NCBI GenBank assembly: GCA_016297265.1
Contig: JAEDHB010000008.1
Coordinates: 1 to 58,551, forward strand
Reading direction: 5' to 3'
DNA length: 58,551 nucleotides
DNA from: Butyrivibrio sp.
GTDB taxonomy: Bacteria > Bacillota > Clostridia > Lachnospirales > Lachnospiraceae
The notes beneath the pieces are model-generated. The model was not told where the DNA came from. It saw only the letters and a list, made by a program, of their open reading frames with translations, and did no database searches. Positions within the stretch are counted from its first letter, which is position 1, and each line of letters starts with the position of its first letter. Position numbers and translations under genes: made by a program. This document shows positions 42,673 to 50,878 of this stretch, one piece after another.

Positions 42673-44415
42673 TCAATCGCGTTCCATAGACAATTTCAGT
42701 TGTTCAATCGCGCTTTTGATATTCATAATATCCCCCTCCGTCATAGTCTCAGGTTTGCTTTTCTTCAACTGTTTAAGGAGCGCATTGCTGTAGTCCTTTA
42801 TCATGGATTTGTTGGATTTACTCATTGTTTTTTTGTTGGCGCTCACCATCTCATTGGCCTTGACAATCATCGCTTTGCCTTCTTCAATTGTCTCAAAGGC
42901 TTCCATTCTTATTCCATCCGATGCCTCATACTGAGCCGCTTCGTTAATTGCCCTCTCAATATCCGCCTCAGACAGATTTGACTGTGTTGTTATCGTAATG
43001 CCCTGCTCCTTCTCGGTTTCGAGGTCTTTCGCTGATACATGAACTATTCCATTGGCGTCAATATCAAAGGTCACTTCTATCTGGGGAACACCCGCAGGTG
43101 CTTTTCTTATTCCTGTCAGCTTGAAATTGCCCAGAAGGTTATTGTCCCTTGCAAATTGTCTTTCTCCCTGCAAAACCTTGATTTCAACTGCCGGCTGATA
43201 ATTCATCGCCGTGGAAAAAATCTGACTTTTCCTACATGGAATTGTTGAATTTCTCTCTATAATTTTTGTGGCAACACCGCCCACTGTCTCAATGGAAAGA
43301 GTGAGCGGAGTCACATCCAAAAGAAGCAGTTCTGCAGCATATGCTGAATCTCCGGCAAGTTTTCCGCCCTGAATTGATGCACCGAGTGCAACGCACTCAT
43401 CCGGATTCATATTTCTGCTTGGTTCAATTCCTGTTATCTCCCTTACCTTAGCGGCAATCGAAGGCATTCTTGTGGACCCTCCCACCAAAAGAACTTTGTC
43501 GAGGTCACCCCTGTCAAGACCTGCATCTCGAAGCGCATTCATAACCGGCGCCGCAGTTCTGTCCACAAGGTCCGCCGTAATTTCATCAAATTTGCTTCTT
43601 GTAATGTCCATATCAAGATGATAAGGGCCTTTCTTGGTCGTGACGATAAATGGAAGGTTTATATTGGCAACAGTGGAGGAGGACAACTCCTTTTTGGCTT
43701 TTTCGGCTTCCTCTCTGACTCTCTGCATTGCCATTTTGTCTTTTGATATATCCACGCCGGAGGTTTTGGCAAATTCTGTCACTATATGTTTTACTACTCT
43801 CTCGTCAAAATCATCTCCGCCAAGCTTATTGTCTCCTGAAGTTGCAAGAACTTCAATTACTTTATCTCCGATTTCGATAACCGAAACATCAAATGTTCCG
43901 CCTCCAAGGTCGTAGACCAGTATCTTCTGGGCCTGACCGTTGTCAAGTCCGTATGCAAGTGCAGCAGCTGTGGGTTCGTTGATAATTCGCATTACATTGA
44001 GGCCTGCAATCCTGCCGGCATCCTTGGTTGCCTGCCTTTGCGCATCATTAAAATATGCCGGCACGGTAATAACGGCATCCTTAACACACTCTCCCAGATA
44101 GTTTTCCGCATCCTTCTTAAGCTTCATAAGAATAAATGCTGATATTTCCTGAGGAGAGTATTTTTTCTTATCAATAATTATTCTGCAGCTGTCTCCCATC
44201 TGTCTTTTAATAGAAGAAACCGTATGCTCCGCATTGGTAATTGCCTGCCTTTTCGCAGGTTCCCCCACCAGTCTTTCACCTTTTTTTGTGAAGGCAACGA
44301 TGGACGGAGTTGTCCTTAAGCCCTCCGAATTAGGTATAATGGTTGGCTGGCCGCCCTCAATAACCGCCACACAACTGTTGGTGGTTCCCAAATCTATACC
44401 GATTATCTTACTCAT
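42673..44415 (-). CDS. Short Hsp70 (DnaK-like) chaperone paralogue
   Basis: 580 residues from MSKIIGIDLGTTNSCVAVIE at 44413-44415. The ATPase domain has the phosphate-1 loop DLGTTNS, the LVYDLGGGTFDVS phosphate-2 loop and LVGGSTRMPSI. The substrate-binding domain follows. It is 30-60 residues shorter than housekeeping DnaK, because the C-terminal lid is reduced, and it lacks the EEVD-like tail. No grpE, dnaJ or hrcA is nearby. It is probably a second Hsp70 and not the main DnaK of the organism. Confidence 0.85.
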   Translation of the reverse strand: MSKIIGIDLGTTNSCVAVIEGGQPTIIPNSEGLRTTPSIVAFTKKGERLVGEPAKRQAITNAEHTVSSIKRQMGDSCRIIIDKKKYSPQEISAFILMKLKKDAENYLGECVKDAVITVPAYFNDAQRQATKDAGRIAGLNVMRIINEPTAAALAYGLDNGQAQKILVYDLGGGTFDVSVIEIGDKVIEVLATSGDNKLGGDDFDERVVKHIVTEFAKTSGVDISKDKMAMQRVREEAEKAKKELSSSTVANINLPFIVTTKKGPYHLDMDITRSKFDEITADLVDRTAAPVMNALRDAGLDRGDLDKVLLVGGSTRMPSIAAKVREITGIEPSRNMNPDECVALGASIQGGKLAGDSAYAAELLLLDVTPLTLSIETVGGVATKIIERNSTIPCRKSQIFSTAMNYQPAVEIKVLQGERQFARDNNLLGNFKLTGIRKAPAGVPQIEVTFDIDANGIVHVSAKDLETEKEQGITITTQSNLSEADIERAINEAAQYEASDGIRMEAFETIEEGKAMIVKANEMVSANKKTMSKSNKSMIKDYSNALLKQLKKSKPETMTEGDIMNIKSAIEQLKLSMERD

Positions 44416-44575
44416 AAGCATCAACCTTTCAGCATCATTTTCCTGAATAGATTATAACCACCTTTTTGTGAATAGTATATGTAAAAATTCTATATTTTTT
44501 ATAAAATTTTGCTATATTCCATGTAACTTTACAAATAAATTATTCTTTGTTATCAAAATGTTCATAATTTAGCCA
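44416..44575. other. AT-rich intergenic region upstream of the Hsp70 paralogue
   Basis: These 160 bases are strongly AT-rich. A TATAAT-like sequence on the minus strand near 44454-44460 could serve the Hsp70 gene, but no good -35 is placed with it. No CIRCE-type inverted repeat and no gene is visible. Confidence 0.5.
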
Positions 44576-44724
44576 TTGTTTTTTAATATTGACAATTTAT
44601 AATGTGAAACATAGATGAAAAGTTTATCGGGTTCGGGAAACCGGACATAATATATTTCTTTTTCATTGATCTCCTCTCTTTTTATTAAATTATAGGACAG
44701 TCGTCGACTGTCCTATCTTTTTTT
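44576..44724 (+). ncRNA. Candidate small RNA (orphan transcription unit)
   Basis: TTGTTT (44576-44581), a 16-nt spacer and TATAAT (44598-44603) form a likely promoter. A TTGACA at 44589 with a poor -10 is the alternative. The transcript would run about 115 bases to the strong terminator at 44692-44724 without any credible ORF. The only frame, 11 codons from 44613, has no ribosome-binding site. The transcript contains a small hairpin around GGTT/AACC and an unpaired CTCCTCTC (around 44672-44679) that could pair with Shine-Dalgarno sequences. It could also be a separate leader. Confidence 0.45.
44692..44724 (+). terminator. Strong intrinsic terminator upstream of the Mn riboswitch
   Basis: An almost perfect palindrome (44692-44703 with 44705-44716, arms ATAGGACAGTCG and CGACTGTCCTAT) is followed by C and seven T residues. 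No gene ends here on the plus strand, so it points to an upstream short transcript. Confidence 0.88.
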
Positions 44725-44726
44725 GC

Positions 44727-44755
44727 TTGACATAAGCTGCTCCATGAAATAAAAT
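44727..44755 (+). promoter_or_regulatory. Sigma-A-type promoter for the riboswitch-mntP operon
   Basis: TTGACA (44727-44732), a 17-nt spacer and TAAAAT (44750-44755). The -35 begins two bases after the T-run of the preceding terminator. Confidence 0.85.
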
Positions 44756-44762
44756 ATCATTA

Positions 44763-44860
44763 ATCTATCTCGTGAGGGAGTAGTCAGCACATTAGTGTGG
44801 CAAGCCAACAATCTCGGCATTGATGCCTGGTTTGTCTTAAATGATGAGACTCATGTATAG
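44763..44860 (+). promoter_or_regulatory. yybP-ykoY manganese riboswitch
   Basis: The leader has the conserved parts of the yybP-ykoY class: an L1-type GAGGGAGTAGTC near the 5' end, an L3-type CTCGGCA followed by GCCTGG in the middle, and a closing ATGAGACTCATG. The ends pair as CTAT..GTGAG with CTCAT..ATAG. The class binds Mn2+ and usually turns on Mn exporters. The gene that follows is mntP, as expected. Identification is by recalled motifs, not by a covariance search. Confidence 0.85.
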
Positions 44861-44923
44861 CTTTTTTGCTGTGCATTAGTCTTTTTTTTATTACCAAATA
44901 ATAGGATAACCAAGGAGAAAAAA

Positions 44924-45529
44924 ATGAATTTGGCAACCCTGTTTCTTTTGGCCGTCGGATTATCGATGGATGCTTTCGCAGTATCCATATGCAAAGGTCT
45001 TGCAACCGAGAAGGTCAAAATAAAACACATGCTGTTATGTGGTGTATGGTTCGGAGGTTTTCAGGCCCTTATGCCCCTCATCGGATACCTTTTAGGTTCC
45101 CGATTCGTAGGATTTATTACCAATGTAACACCATGGATTGCATTTGCTCTGCTTGGACTGATAGGTGCAAATATGATTCGCGAAGCCTTTTCAAAGGAGG
45201 AAGAAGACGAGGAGGACAGTTCTGATCCTTTTTGTTTTAAGACAATGTTGCTGATGGCAATTGCAACCAGCATCGATGCACTTGCTGTGGGAATTACTTT
45301 TGCCTGTGTGCCTGTCAAAATAGCAGCTGATGCGCCGGAACTAATTAACACAATTATCGGTGTTGTAATAATCGGAATCACTACATTCCTTTTCTCAATT
45401 GCCGGAACCGGAATAGGAAATGTCTTTGGTTCAAAATATAAATCAAAAGCAGAATTTGTGGGCGGTATTATCCTTATTCTTCTTGCCGTCAAAATTATTC
45501 TTGAACACTTTAACATCATTAATTTTTAG
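44924..45529 (+). CDS. mntP: Manganese efflux pump MntP
   Basis: 201 residues in six membrane helices, arranged as two homologous halves with acidic residues in the first (LSMDAFAVSICKGL) and second (TSIDALAVGITFAC) motifs that carry Mn2+. A charged loop (EEEDEEDSSD) separates the halves. It has an AAGGAGAA site. The Mn riboswitch upstream implies induction by excess manganese. It is followed at 10 bases by a CaCA antiporter gene. Confidence 0.93.
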   Translation: MNLATLFLLAVGLSMDAFAVSICKGLATEKVKIKHMLLCGVWFGGFQALMPLIGYLLGSRFVGFITNVTPWIAFALLGLIGANMIREAFSKEEEDEEDSSDPFCFKTMLLMAIATSIDALAVGITFACVPVKIAADAPELINTIIGVVIIGITTFLFSIAGTGIGNVFGSKYKSKAEFVGGIILILLAVKIILEHFNIINF

Positions 45530-45539
45530 GAGGCATATT

Positions 45540-46502
45540 ATGACATTACCATTACCGGTCAGTTTTTTACTATTAATTGTAGGATTTGTATTATTGATGA
45601 AGGGTGCTGATATTTTCGTGGACGGTTCTTCAGCTTTGGCGGACAAAATGGGAATCCCCCAGATTGTCATCGGACTAACGATAGTAGCCTTCGGAACAAG
45701 CGCCCCGGAAGCGGCAATAAGTATAACCGCAGCAGTAAAAGGAAGTGCCGACCTTGCCGTAAGTAATGTTGTGGGCAGCAATATTTTGAATGTACTGCTT
45801 ATACTTGGAATTTCTTCCATTATTGCTCCTTTGGCAATACAGAAAAATACTCTGAAATACGAGATTCCTTTCGTAACAGCAATCACCCTATTGTTGCTGG
45901 GGCTTGGAATCTGGGGCTATAGCCTCGGCAGAGTGGACGGAATTGTATTTATTCTTTTGTTGGTTGCATTCATTGTATATCTTATTATTATTGCCAAAAA
46001 AGGCAATGCAGAGGATGACGAGGGGGCTCCTTCCAAAAAGCTTCCTGTCTGGCTTATGATACTATATATCATTCTCGGCGGTGCGGGAATTGTGGGCGGA
46101 AGTCAGCTGACAGTAAACTGCGCTACCACCATCGCAAAATACTTCGGAATGAGTGAAAGACTTATCGGTCTTACAATAGTTGCCTTCGGAACATCGCTCC
46201 CTGAGCTTATCACCTCCGTTACCGCCGCCGCAAAGCACAAAGCGGACATTGCCATAGGCAACATCGTGGGAAGCAATATTTTCAACATATTATTTGTACT
46301 GGGCGCAACCGCTATCATTACTCCGGTTGCATATTCCAGGGATTTCATCGTTGACAACATAATGGCAATCCTGACAATGCTTCTCCTGTTCTTCCTGGTT
46401 CTTCGCAAAAAGAAGCTCACAAGACCCGGTGGAATAATAATGCTCCTGTCATATGTAGTATACTTTGTTGTATTCATTGTTTTGCAGGTAAAAATAATCT
46501 AG
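45540..46502 (+). CDS. CaCA-family cation antiporter (YrbG-like), cotranscribed with mntP
   Basis: 320 residues from MTLPLPVSFLLLIVGFVLL at 45540, behind an AGGAGG site that lies 10 bases past mntP. The longer frame upstream overlaps mntP and is rejected. The two alpha-repeats read GLTIVAFGTSAPEAAISITA and GLTIVAFGTSLPELITSVTA, each with its GSN motif (NVVGSNILN, NIVGSNIFN). YrbG proteins are annotated as Ca2+/Na+ exchangers. Its place under an Mn riboswitch suggests Mn2+ transport, which is inferred. Confidence 0.9.
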   Translation: MTLPLPVSFLLLIVGFVLLMKGADIFVDGSSALADKMGIPQIVIGLTIVAFGTSAPEAAISITAAVKGSADLAVSNVVGSNILNVLLILGISSIIAPLAIQKNTLKYEIPFVTAITLLLLGLGIWGYSLGRVDGIVFILLLVAFIVYLIIIAKKGNAEDDEGAPSKKLPVWLMILYIILGGAGIVGGSQLTVNCATTIAKYFGMSERLIGLTIVAFGTSLPELITSVTAAAKHKADIAIGNIVGSNIFNILFVLGATAIITPVAYSRDFIVDNIMAILTMLLLFFLVLRKKKLTRPGGIIMLLSYVVYFVVFIVLQVKII

Positions 46503-46508
46503 AGAACA

Positions 46509-46540
46509 TAAAAAAACATCTGCCTCATGGAGGCAGATGT
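46509..46540 (-). terminator. Intrinsic terminator after the DUF1934 gene
   Basis: An 11-bp perfect stem (46516-46526 with 46530-46540) with a 3-base loop. On the minus strand it is followed by seven T residues. On the plus strand there is no T-run behind it, so its main role is for the minus-strand operon. It can still pause the convergent CaCA transcript. Confidence 0.85.
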
Positions 46541-46574
46541 CCAAATACAAAAAATATTTAACTGTCCTTTTGAT

Positions 46575-47003
46575 CTAACTCAACGATTCAATTTCAATAT
46601 GTACGGCACATTCGGCCACATAGTCAAGATTCATCTCCAGCCCGTATCTGATATCCGCACTTATGGAATCCTCTTTTTCACTGACATTGAGGTCATAGGT
46701 GTCAATCGCCATATTGATTCCGCCAAACGGAGTCGAATAATAGGTTGTGTTCTTCTGACCCATTGTAAAAACCATATGTGTTCCCGTACAGCCCTTTGTG
46801 ATCAGCTCAATTTCCTTATCCGAAATCTTGAGAATATTATCGTTAATCATTCCGTTGCTGTCGGTCAGTTCCTCGTATTTTACATAATGCTTGCCGTTCC
46901 TCTTATAATAGGAACCGATATTGATGACCTCAATATTCTCGTCATCATCAACATTCTCCATTGCATGTAAGCCTGTTATTTTGATGCATACTTTTTTGTT
47001 CAT
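46575..47003 (-). CDS. DUF1934 (YwiB family) beta-barrel protein
   Basis: 142 residues from MNKKVCIKITGLHAM at 47001-47003, the ATG best spaced from an AGGTAATG site. The family pattern is present: a beta-rich calycin-like barrel with KHYVKYEELTDS, TGCTGTHMVFTMGQKNTTYY-like strands, and ends with DYVAECAVHIEIESL. The function is unknown. It follows spoIIR by 14 bases and ends at a terminator. Confidence 0.85.
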   Translation of the reverse strand: MNKKVCIKITGLHAMENVDDDENIEVINIGSYYKRNGKHYVKYEELTDSNGMINDNILKISDKEIELITKGCTGTHMVFTMGQKNTTYYSTPFGGINMAIDTYDLNVSEKEDSISADIRYGLEMNLDYVAECAVHIEIESLS

Positions 47004-47017
47004 AATCATTACCTGTA

Positions 47018-47659
47018 TTATTCAAATAGTTTATTGAGAAACTTCAGATATCTGAAGCGTATTTTACAATCTGATTCCCTTAATGACTTCAATGTAATAG
47101 CGGAATATGCTTCGTCGGACAGATAATTGCGAAAGATTTCCTTGGAATCCTCAGGTACGATGCTGCAGGCGGAATCCACAAAGCACAACGGCGGAAATAG
47201 AACACACCACCAGTTGCGGCCCTCGGAATCCCCGATATCCACTCGGAAAGCTTCGTATTCTCCCGGCGGAAAGCTCATATCCCCATATTCTTTAAGCGGG
47301 AAAAATTCCTTGGAAAAATATACGCGGACATCATATCCGTATCCCAAACCTCTTATTACATCAAGTGCCAGTCTCTTTATCGAATCACTGTCATCATAAA
47401 GTATTTTGCGGGCTTCGTCAAGACTTTCAACGCCTTCCATTCTCTTTTCCAGATACTGTACAACGGAATCCTTAACTGCAAGCTTCAACTGCTGGTCCTC
47501 TTTGCTGTCGCTGTTAGCTCTGACATGAAAACGTATTATGTTTGATGCGATTTCCTTCTGGACATTGTATTGTTTTTTACTATGTACCACACTTCTTATT
47601 ACAAAAAAAGAAGCAACTCCCATTATTACAAACGACGAAATTAAAAATATTTTTTTCAT
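47018..47659 (-). CDS. spoIIR: Stage II sporulation protein R
   Basis: SpoIIR is secreted from the forespore and triggers cleavage of pro-sigma-E in the mother cell. 213 residues. An N-terminal membrane anchor or signal (about 4-23) is followed by IIRFHVRANSDSKEDQQLKL and the hallmark NWWCVLFPPLCFVDSA. Its AGGAGG site is enclosed by a long hairpin (47667-47698). It lies downstream of a GntR regulator and upstream of DUF1934. Confidence 0.95.
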   Translation of the reverse strand: MKKIFLISSFVIMGVASFFVIRSVVHSKKQYNVQKEIASNIIRFHVRANSDSKEDQQLKLAVKDSVVQYLEKRMEGVESLDEARKILYDDSDSIKRLALDVIRGLGYGYDVRVYFSKEFFPLKEYGDMSFPPGEYEAFRVDIGDSEGRNWWCVLFPPLCFVDSACSIVPEDSKEIFRNYLSDEAYSAITLKSLRESDCKIRFRYLKFLNKLFE

Positions 47660-47666
47660 AAAACAA

Positions 47667-47698
47667 CCTCCTAATGGTAATTATTACCATTCAGGAGG
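47667..47698 (-). promoter_or_regulatory. Hairpin sequestering the spoIIR Shine-Dalgarno site
   Basis: On the minus strand CCTCCT, one bulged G, AATGGTAAT, then ATTACCATT and AGGAGG form a near-perfect inverted repeat of 15 pairs with almost no loop. About 12 pairs can form. The AGGAGG arm is the ribosome-binding site of spoIIR, 7 bases before its ATG. The central 19-bp palindrome could also be a DNA operator for the adjacent GntR regulator. Confidence 0.7.
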
Positions 47699-47707
47699 TA
47701 AGTATAC

Positions 47708-48367
47708 TTATTTTATTAAGTGTTTTTTCTGCTTATTGATATGGTCCGTGATTATTGCCACACATAAATCGACATCACGGTTCTCAAGCGCATCTATCAG
47801 TGCTCTGTGTTCCTCAAGAATCACATATCTTGCATCGGTATTCTTAAGATACTCAACGCGGTATCTGATAATCTCGTTCTCCAGGAATTCTATTACATGG
47901 GTAAGCACACCGTTGCCGCCTATTTCGCTTAAGGTCTTGTGAAAACAGCTGTCCCTGTCATGAATTGCAATAACATCATCATTATTGACTGCCGTTGATA
48001 ATTCCTCATGAATCTTCCTAAGCTTTGCAATTCCGACTTCGTTGATATTTTCGCACGCGAGCCTTACGGACATTTCTTCAAGTGTAACTCTGACCGACAG
48101 GGTTGACAATACATCCACTTCGCTGATGCTTGCCACTCTTGCACCGCATCCGGCCTTGATTGTCACAAGTTTTTCCTTTTCAAGACATTTTATGGCATCC
48201 CTTACAGGCGTTCTGCTCACTCCCATCTGTTTGGATATTGGAATCTCCATAATTCTGTCGCCCGGTGCCAATGTCCCGTTCATTATTGCTTTCTTAATGC
48301 TTGCATAAACCATATCGCGAAGAGAAAGCCCATCGCCATTATCAATAAATTGAATTTCAGATATCAT
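47708..48367 (-). CDS. GntR-family (FadR/FCD type) transcriptional regulator
   Basis: 219 residues from MISEIQFIDNGDGLSLRDMV at 48365-48367, behind a GGAGG site. Earlier in-frame starts overlap that site. The N-terminal winged helix-turn-helix (about residues 14-80: NGTLAPGDRI, ISKQMGVSRTPVRDAIKCLE) is followed by an FCD effector domain with a metal-binding histidine pattern (HDRDSCFHKTL, EHRALIDAL). The ligand is unknown. It could act on ispE or spoIIR next to it. Confidence 0.88.
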   Translation of the reverse strand: MISEIQFIDNGDGLSLRDMVYASIKKAIMNGTLAPGDRIMEIPISKQMGVSRTPVRDAIKCLEKEKLVTIKAGCGARVASISEVDVLSTLSVRVTLEEMSVRLACENINEVGIAKLRKIHEELSTAVNNDDVIAIHDRDSCFHKTLSEIGGNGVLTHVIEFLENEIIRYRVEYLKNTDARYVILEEHRALIDALENRDVDLCVAIITDHINKQKKHLIK

Positions 48368-48398
48368 TCGCATACCTCCACTTGCAGTATACAAAGCG

Positions 48399-49286
48399 CT
48401 ATTGTGCGCAGTTAACAGGTGTCGTCACATAAGTGTTCTTGGTCAATCCTTCTTCTCTAAGTATTTCGGCGCATTTTTCAGCTTTATCTCTTTCTGTAAA
48501 AATACCAAACACTGTAGGACCGCTGCCACTCATAAGTGCCCCTCCGGCACCAGCCTCCATCATTCGATGCTTAATCTCATGAATTACGGGATGTGCTTTA
48601 ACAGTAACATCCTCAAGAACATTCGATAATCCGGAGCAGATCAAATCAATGTTTTTCTCCTCAATTGCCTTAATCATACCCTTAACATCCGGATGTTTTG
48701 TGTTTTCATCCAAAACCAGATTATCATATACATACTTGGTCGAAACGCTAATCCCGGGTTTGCCGACAACAAAATAGCAGTCCGGACAGGGCGAAATTCT
48801 TGTCAATTTCTCGCCGATTCCCTCTGCAAGTGCTGTCCCTCCCATAATACAGTAAGGTATGTCAGCACCGATTCGGGCCCCCCTTTCCATAAGCTCTTCC
48901 ATGCTTAATCCGAGAGAAAATAACTCATTAACCCCCTTCAATACCGCCGCTGCATCAGTGCTGCCGCCGGCCATTCCTGCCGCAACAGGAATATATTTGT
49001 ATAGGTCAATTGCCAGGCCTGCTTTGATGTCGAATTCATCGAATAAAAGCGCAGCCGCCTTATAAACCAGATTATCCGGTCCTACAGGCAGAAAGGAAAG
49101 ATTGGTTTTGACAGTTATTTTGCCTGAATTATTAACATAAAGATTAACTTTGTCGTACATATCCACGCTCTGCATAATCATGCTTACTTCGTGGTATCCG
49201 TTTTCAAGAACGCCAATCACATCCAATGCAAGGTTTATCTTGGCATATGCTTTCAATGCAATGCTTTTGTTATCGCCGTTCTTCAT
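48399..49286 (-). CDS. ispE: 4-diphosphocytidyl-2-C-methyl-D-erythritol kinase
   Basis: IspE phosphorylates CDP-methylerythritol in the MEP isoprenoid pathway. It has 295 residues from MKNGDNKSIALKAYAKINL at 49284-49286, behind a GGAGG site. GHMP-kinase motifs: KAYAKINLALDV, PVAAGMAGGSTDAAAVL and ALMSGSGPTVFGIF. The longer frame upstream overlaps the promoter. It has its own promoter and lies between the SipL-like and GntR genes. Confidence 0.96.
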   Translation of the reverse strand: MKNGDNKSIALKAYAKINLALDVIGVLENGYHEVSMIMQSVDMYDKVNLYVNNSGKITVKTNLSFLPVGPDNLVYKAAALLFDEFDIKAGLAIDLYKYIPVAAGMAGGSTDAAAVLKGVNELFSLGLSMEELMERGARIGADIPYCIMGGTALAEGIGEKLTRISPCPDCYFVVGKPGISVSTKYVYDNLVLDENTKHPDVKGMIKAIEEKNIDLICSGLSNVLEDVTVKAHPVIHEIKHRMMEAGAGGALMSGSGPTVFGIFTERDKAEKCAEILREEGLTKNTYVTTPVNCAQ

Positions 49287-49319
49287 ATACGAATCCTCCA
49301 AATATGCTAATTCTATTAT

Positions 49320-49348
49320 ATTATAAGAGAATTCTTCAATATTTGCAA
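49320..49348 (-). promoter_or_regulatory. Sigma-A-type promoter for ispE
   Basis: On the minus strand TTGCAA (49348-49343), a 17-nt spacer and TATAAT (49325-49320). A second overlapping TATAAT follows at 49320-49315. It lies at the end of the SipL-like gene, about 35 bases before ispE. Confidence 0.7.
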
Positions 49349-49351
49349 ACA

Positions 49352-50878
49352 TTAACATATTTTAGTCAATAATAGTTTTGTTCCCGGCTCAATTTCATCC
49401 GTTGTAATCTCATTGCTTTCCCTTATCTGAGCAATGGTTGTGCAATATTTTTTGGCAATATCCCAGAGGGTATCTCCTTCCCTGGTTATGTAACCGACTA
49501 TGCTGGGAAGATTCTTTATTTTGTCATAGTCCGGCGCAATTGCCTCCACCTCTGTGATAACCTCTGTGCTATTCTTTTCCACTACAAAAACAATAATTTC
49601 CGCATTGCTCTTAATGCTCACATTACCATTGCCAAGAATGTTGGCTGATATATTTAAGGAGCCCTGTTTGACGGAAATATCAAAATTATCCTGCATTTCG
49701 GCAATTTCCAAATTTTCGTCAAAAGGCATTTCGTATCTGGCAAAGCTGACATTATTGTCAGTTCCCAGGAAAAGAACATCCGCCGTCACATCCCCCTCAA
49801 TAGCAATCCCTGTATCCGTTCGCCTTATTTCATCGATATGCATCCTCCCGGAACAGTTCAATACGGAATTAATGTTGGGCCATGGTACATCATAGGCCTT
49901 TTCCAGGCGGCAGTTCAAACTGCTCTTCATGACAAACCTGTCATATTCCAGATTGCCCATGTACATATTGAGTTCGTAATTGGGAGAATAGGCATCCTTC
50001 ATAATATCAAACATTTTTTCATCATATACCTTGATGTCCAGTCCGAGAATGACCTCCGCATCCACAATTCTCTGTTCGCCATTGCCATCCTGTCTTACAA
50101 TCAGGCTTTTGTCATTGGTGGATATGATAATATCCATAGGAAGCTTTTCAATACATTCCGGCAAATCAATAACTCCGCTGAAGGGAACCATTTTTTCGAG
50201 GCAGAAGACCTCCCCGTTGTCGGTTTCATACATACCCGCTATGGCAAGATTGCCCTTGACGGACACGGCGCCATCCAGTGTTTTTGCGTCAATTCCCATT
50301 GTATCCAGTTCGTACCACACCACCCGGCTTATATTCGGATTATCCGCAGGAATGTTGTAGGACTCCCTGACACGCAAAATATCCCTTTTGGCAGCAACTA
50401 ACTGCATCACCGTGATGGTATCCATTCTGGTCTGGAGATTCTCCATTTCCATTCCGCTGATAACATCCTCATGAACAATGCAGCTTGAGGATATCACAAT
50501 CTCCACAACCGCCTTTACATTTATTTTTTTGTTATTAATGATATTGATGGAAAGGTCCACTATTCCTGCCTTGCAGCGAAGGACATCCCCATCCCCTGCC
50601 TCATAAAATACATAGTTTTCCTCGAAGGATATTTTGCCGTTATAGCTGTCATATCCTCCCTCCGTGGCATAAAGAAGTGCAAAAACCAACTGGCCCGCCA
50701 CCACGGTTTTGCCATCCCTCTGTACGCATTTCTCGATTACGGTATAACCATTTTCCTTGATTCTGCTGATTATTTCTTTTTTACTGTCACCTATATTGAA
50801 GTCCTCATCCAGTGTTATAAGTTGGGTGAGTTCCCCGGTGGTTCTGTTCATATGTACACAGTTCTTATTTATATCCAT
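49352..50878 (-). CDS. SPOCS (DUF3794) and LysM protein, SipL-like spore morphogenesis factor
   Basis: 508 residues. Repeated SPOCS/DUF3794-type beta domains occupy about residues 25-440 (for example GKTVVAGQLVFALLYATEGG and VSVKGNLAIAGMYETDNGEV). A C-terminal LysM domain follows (about 457-505: REGDTLWDIAKKYCTTIAQI). This layout matches Clostridioides difficile SipL, which binds SpoIVA and is needed for spore coat and cortex. The start has a GGGGG site 5 bases before ATG, inside a GC-rich hairpin. The role is inferred from the domain layout and from the sporulation neighbours. Confidence 0.8.
   Translation of the reverse strand: MDINKNCVHMNRTTGELTQLITLDEDFNIGDSKKEIISRIKENGYTVIEKCVQRDGKTVVAGQLVFALLYATEGGYDSYNGKISFEENYVFYEAGDGDVLRCKAGIVDLSINIINNKKINVKAVVEIVISSSCIVHEDVISGMEMENLQTRMDTITVMQLVAAKRDILRVRESYNIPADNPNISRVVWYELDTMGIDAKTLDGAVSVKGNLAIAGMYETDNGEVFCLEKMVPFSGVIDLPECIEKLPMDIIISTNDKSLIVRQDGNGEQRIVDAEVILGLDIKVYDEKMFDIMKDAYSPNYELNMYMGNLEYDRFVMKSSLNCRLEKAYDVPWPNINSVLNCSGRMHIDEIRRTDTGIAIEGDVTADVLFLGTDNNVSFARYEMPFDENLEIAEMQDNFDISVKQGSLNISANILGNGNVSIKSNAEIIVFVVEKNSTEVITEVEAIAPDYDKIKNLPSIVGYITREGDTLWDIAKKYCTTIAQIRESNEITTDEIEPGTKLLLTKIC

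Noticed and set aside
44692..44724. Terminator of the Hsp70 gene or its upstream neighbour on the minus strand
   Set aside because: The T-run is on the plus strand only, and the Hsp70 gene is transcribed away from it.
44784..45005. 73-residue minus-strand ORF over the mntP leader
   Set aside because: It runs antisense to the Mn riboswitch and the mntP start, has no ribosome-binding site and resembles nothing.
45420..45539. 40-residue extension of the CaCA antiporter
   Set aside because: It would overlap mntP. The AGGAGG site and the first membrane helix fit the start at 45540.
48368..48398. GTATAC-centred sequence upstream of the GntR gene as its operator
   Set aside because: The six-base palindrome is too short and does not fit the FadR-type GTNNNAC spacing, so it could be chance.
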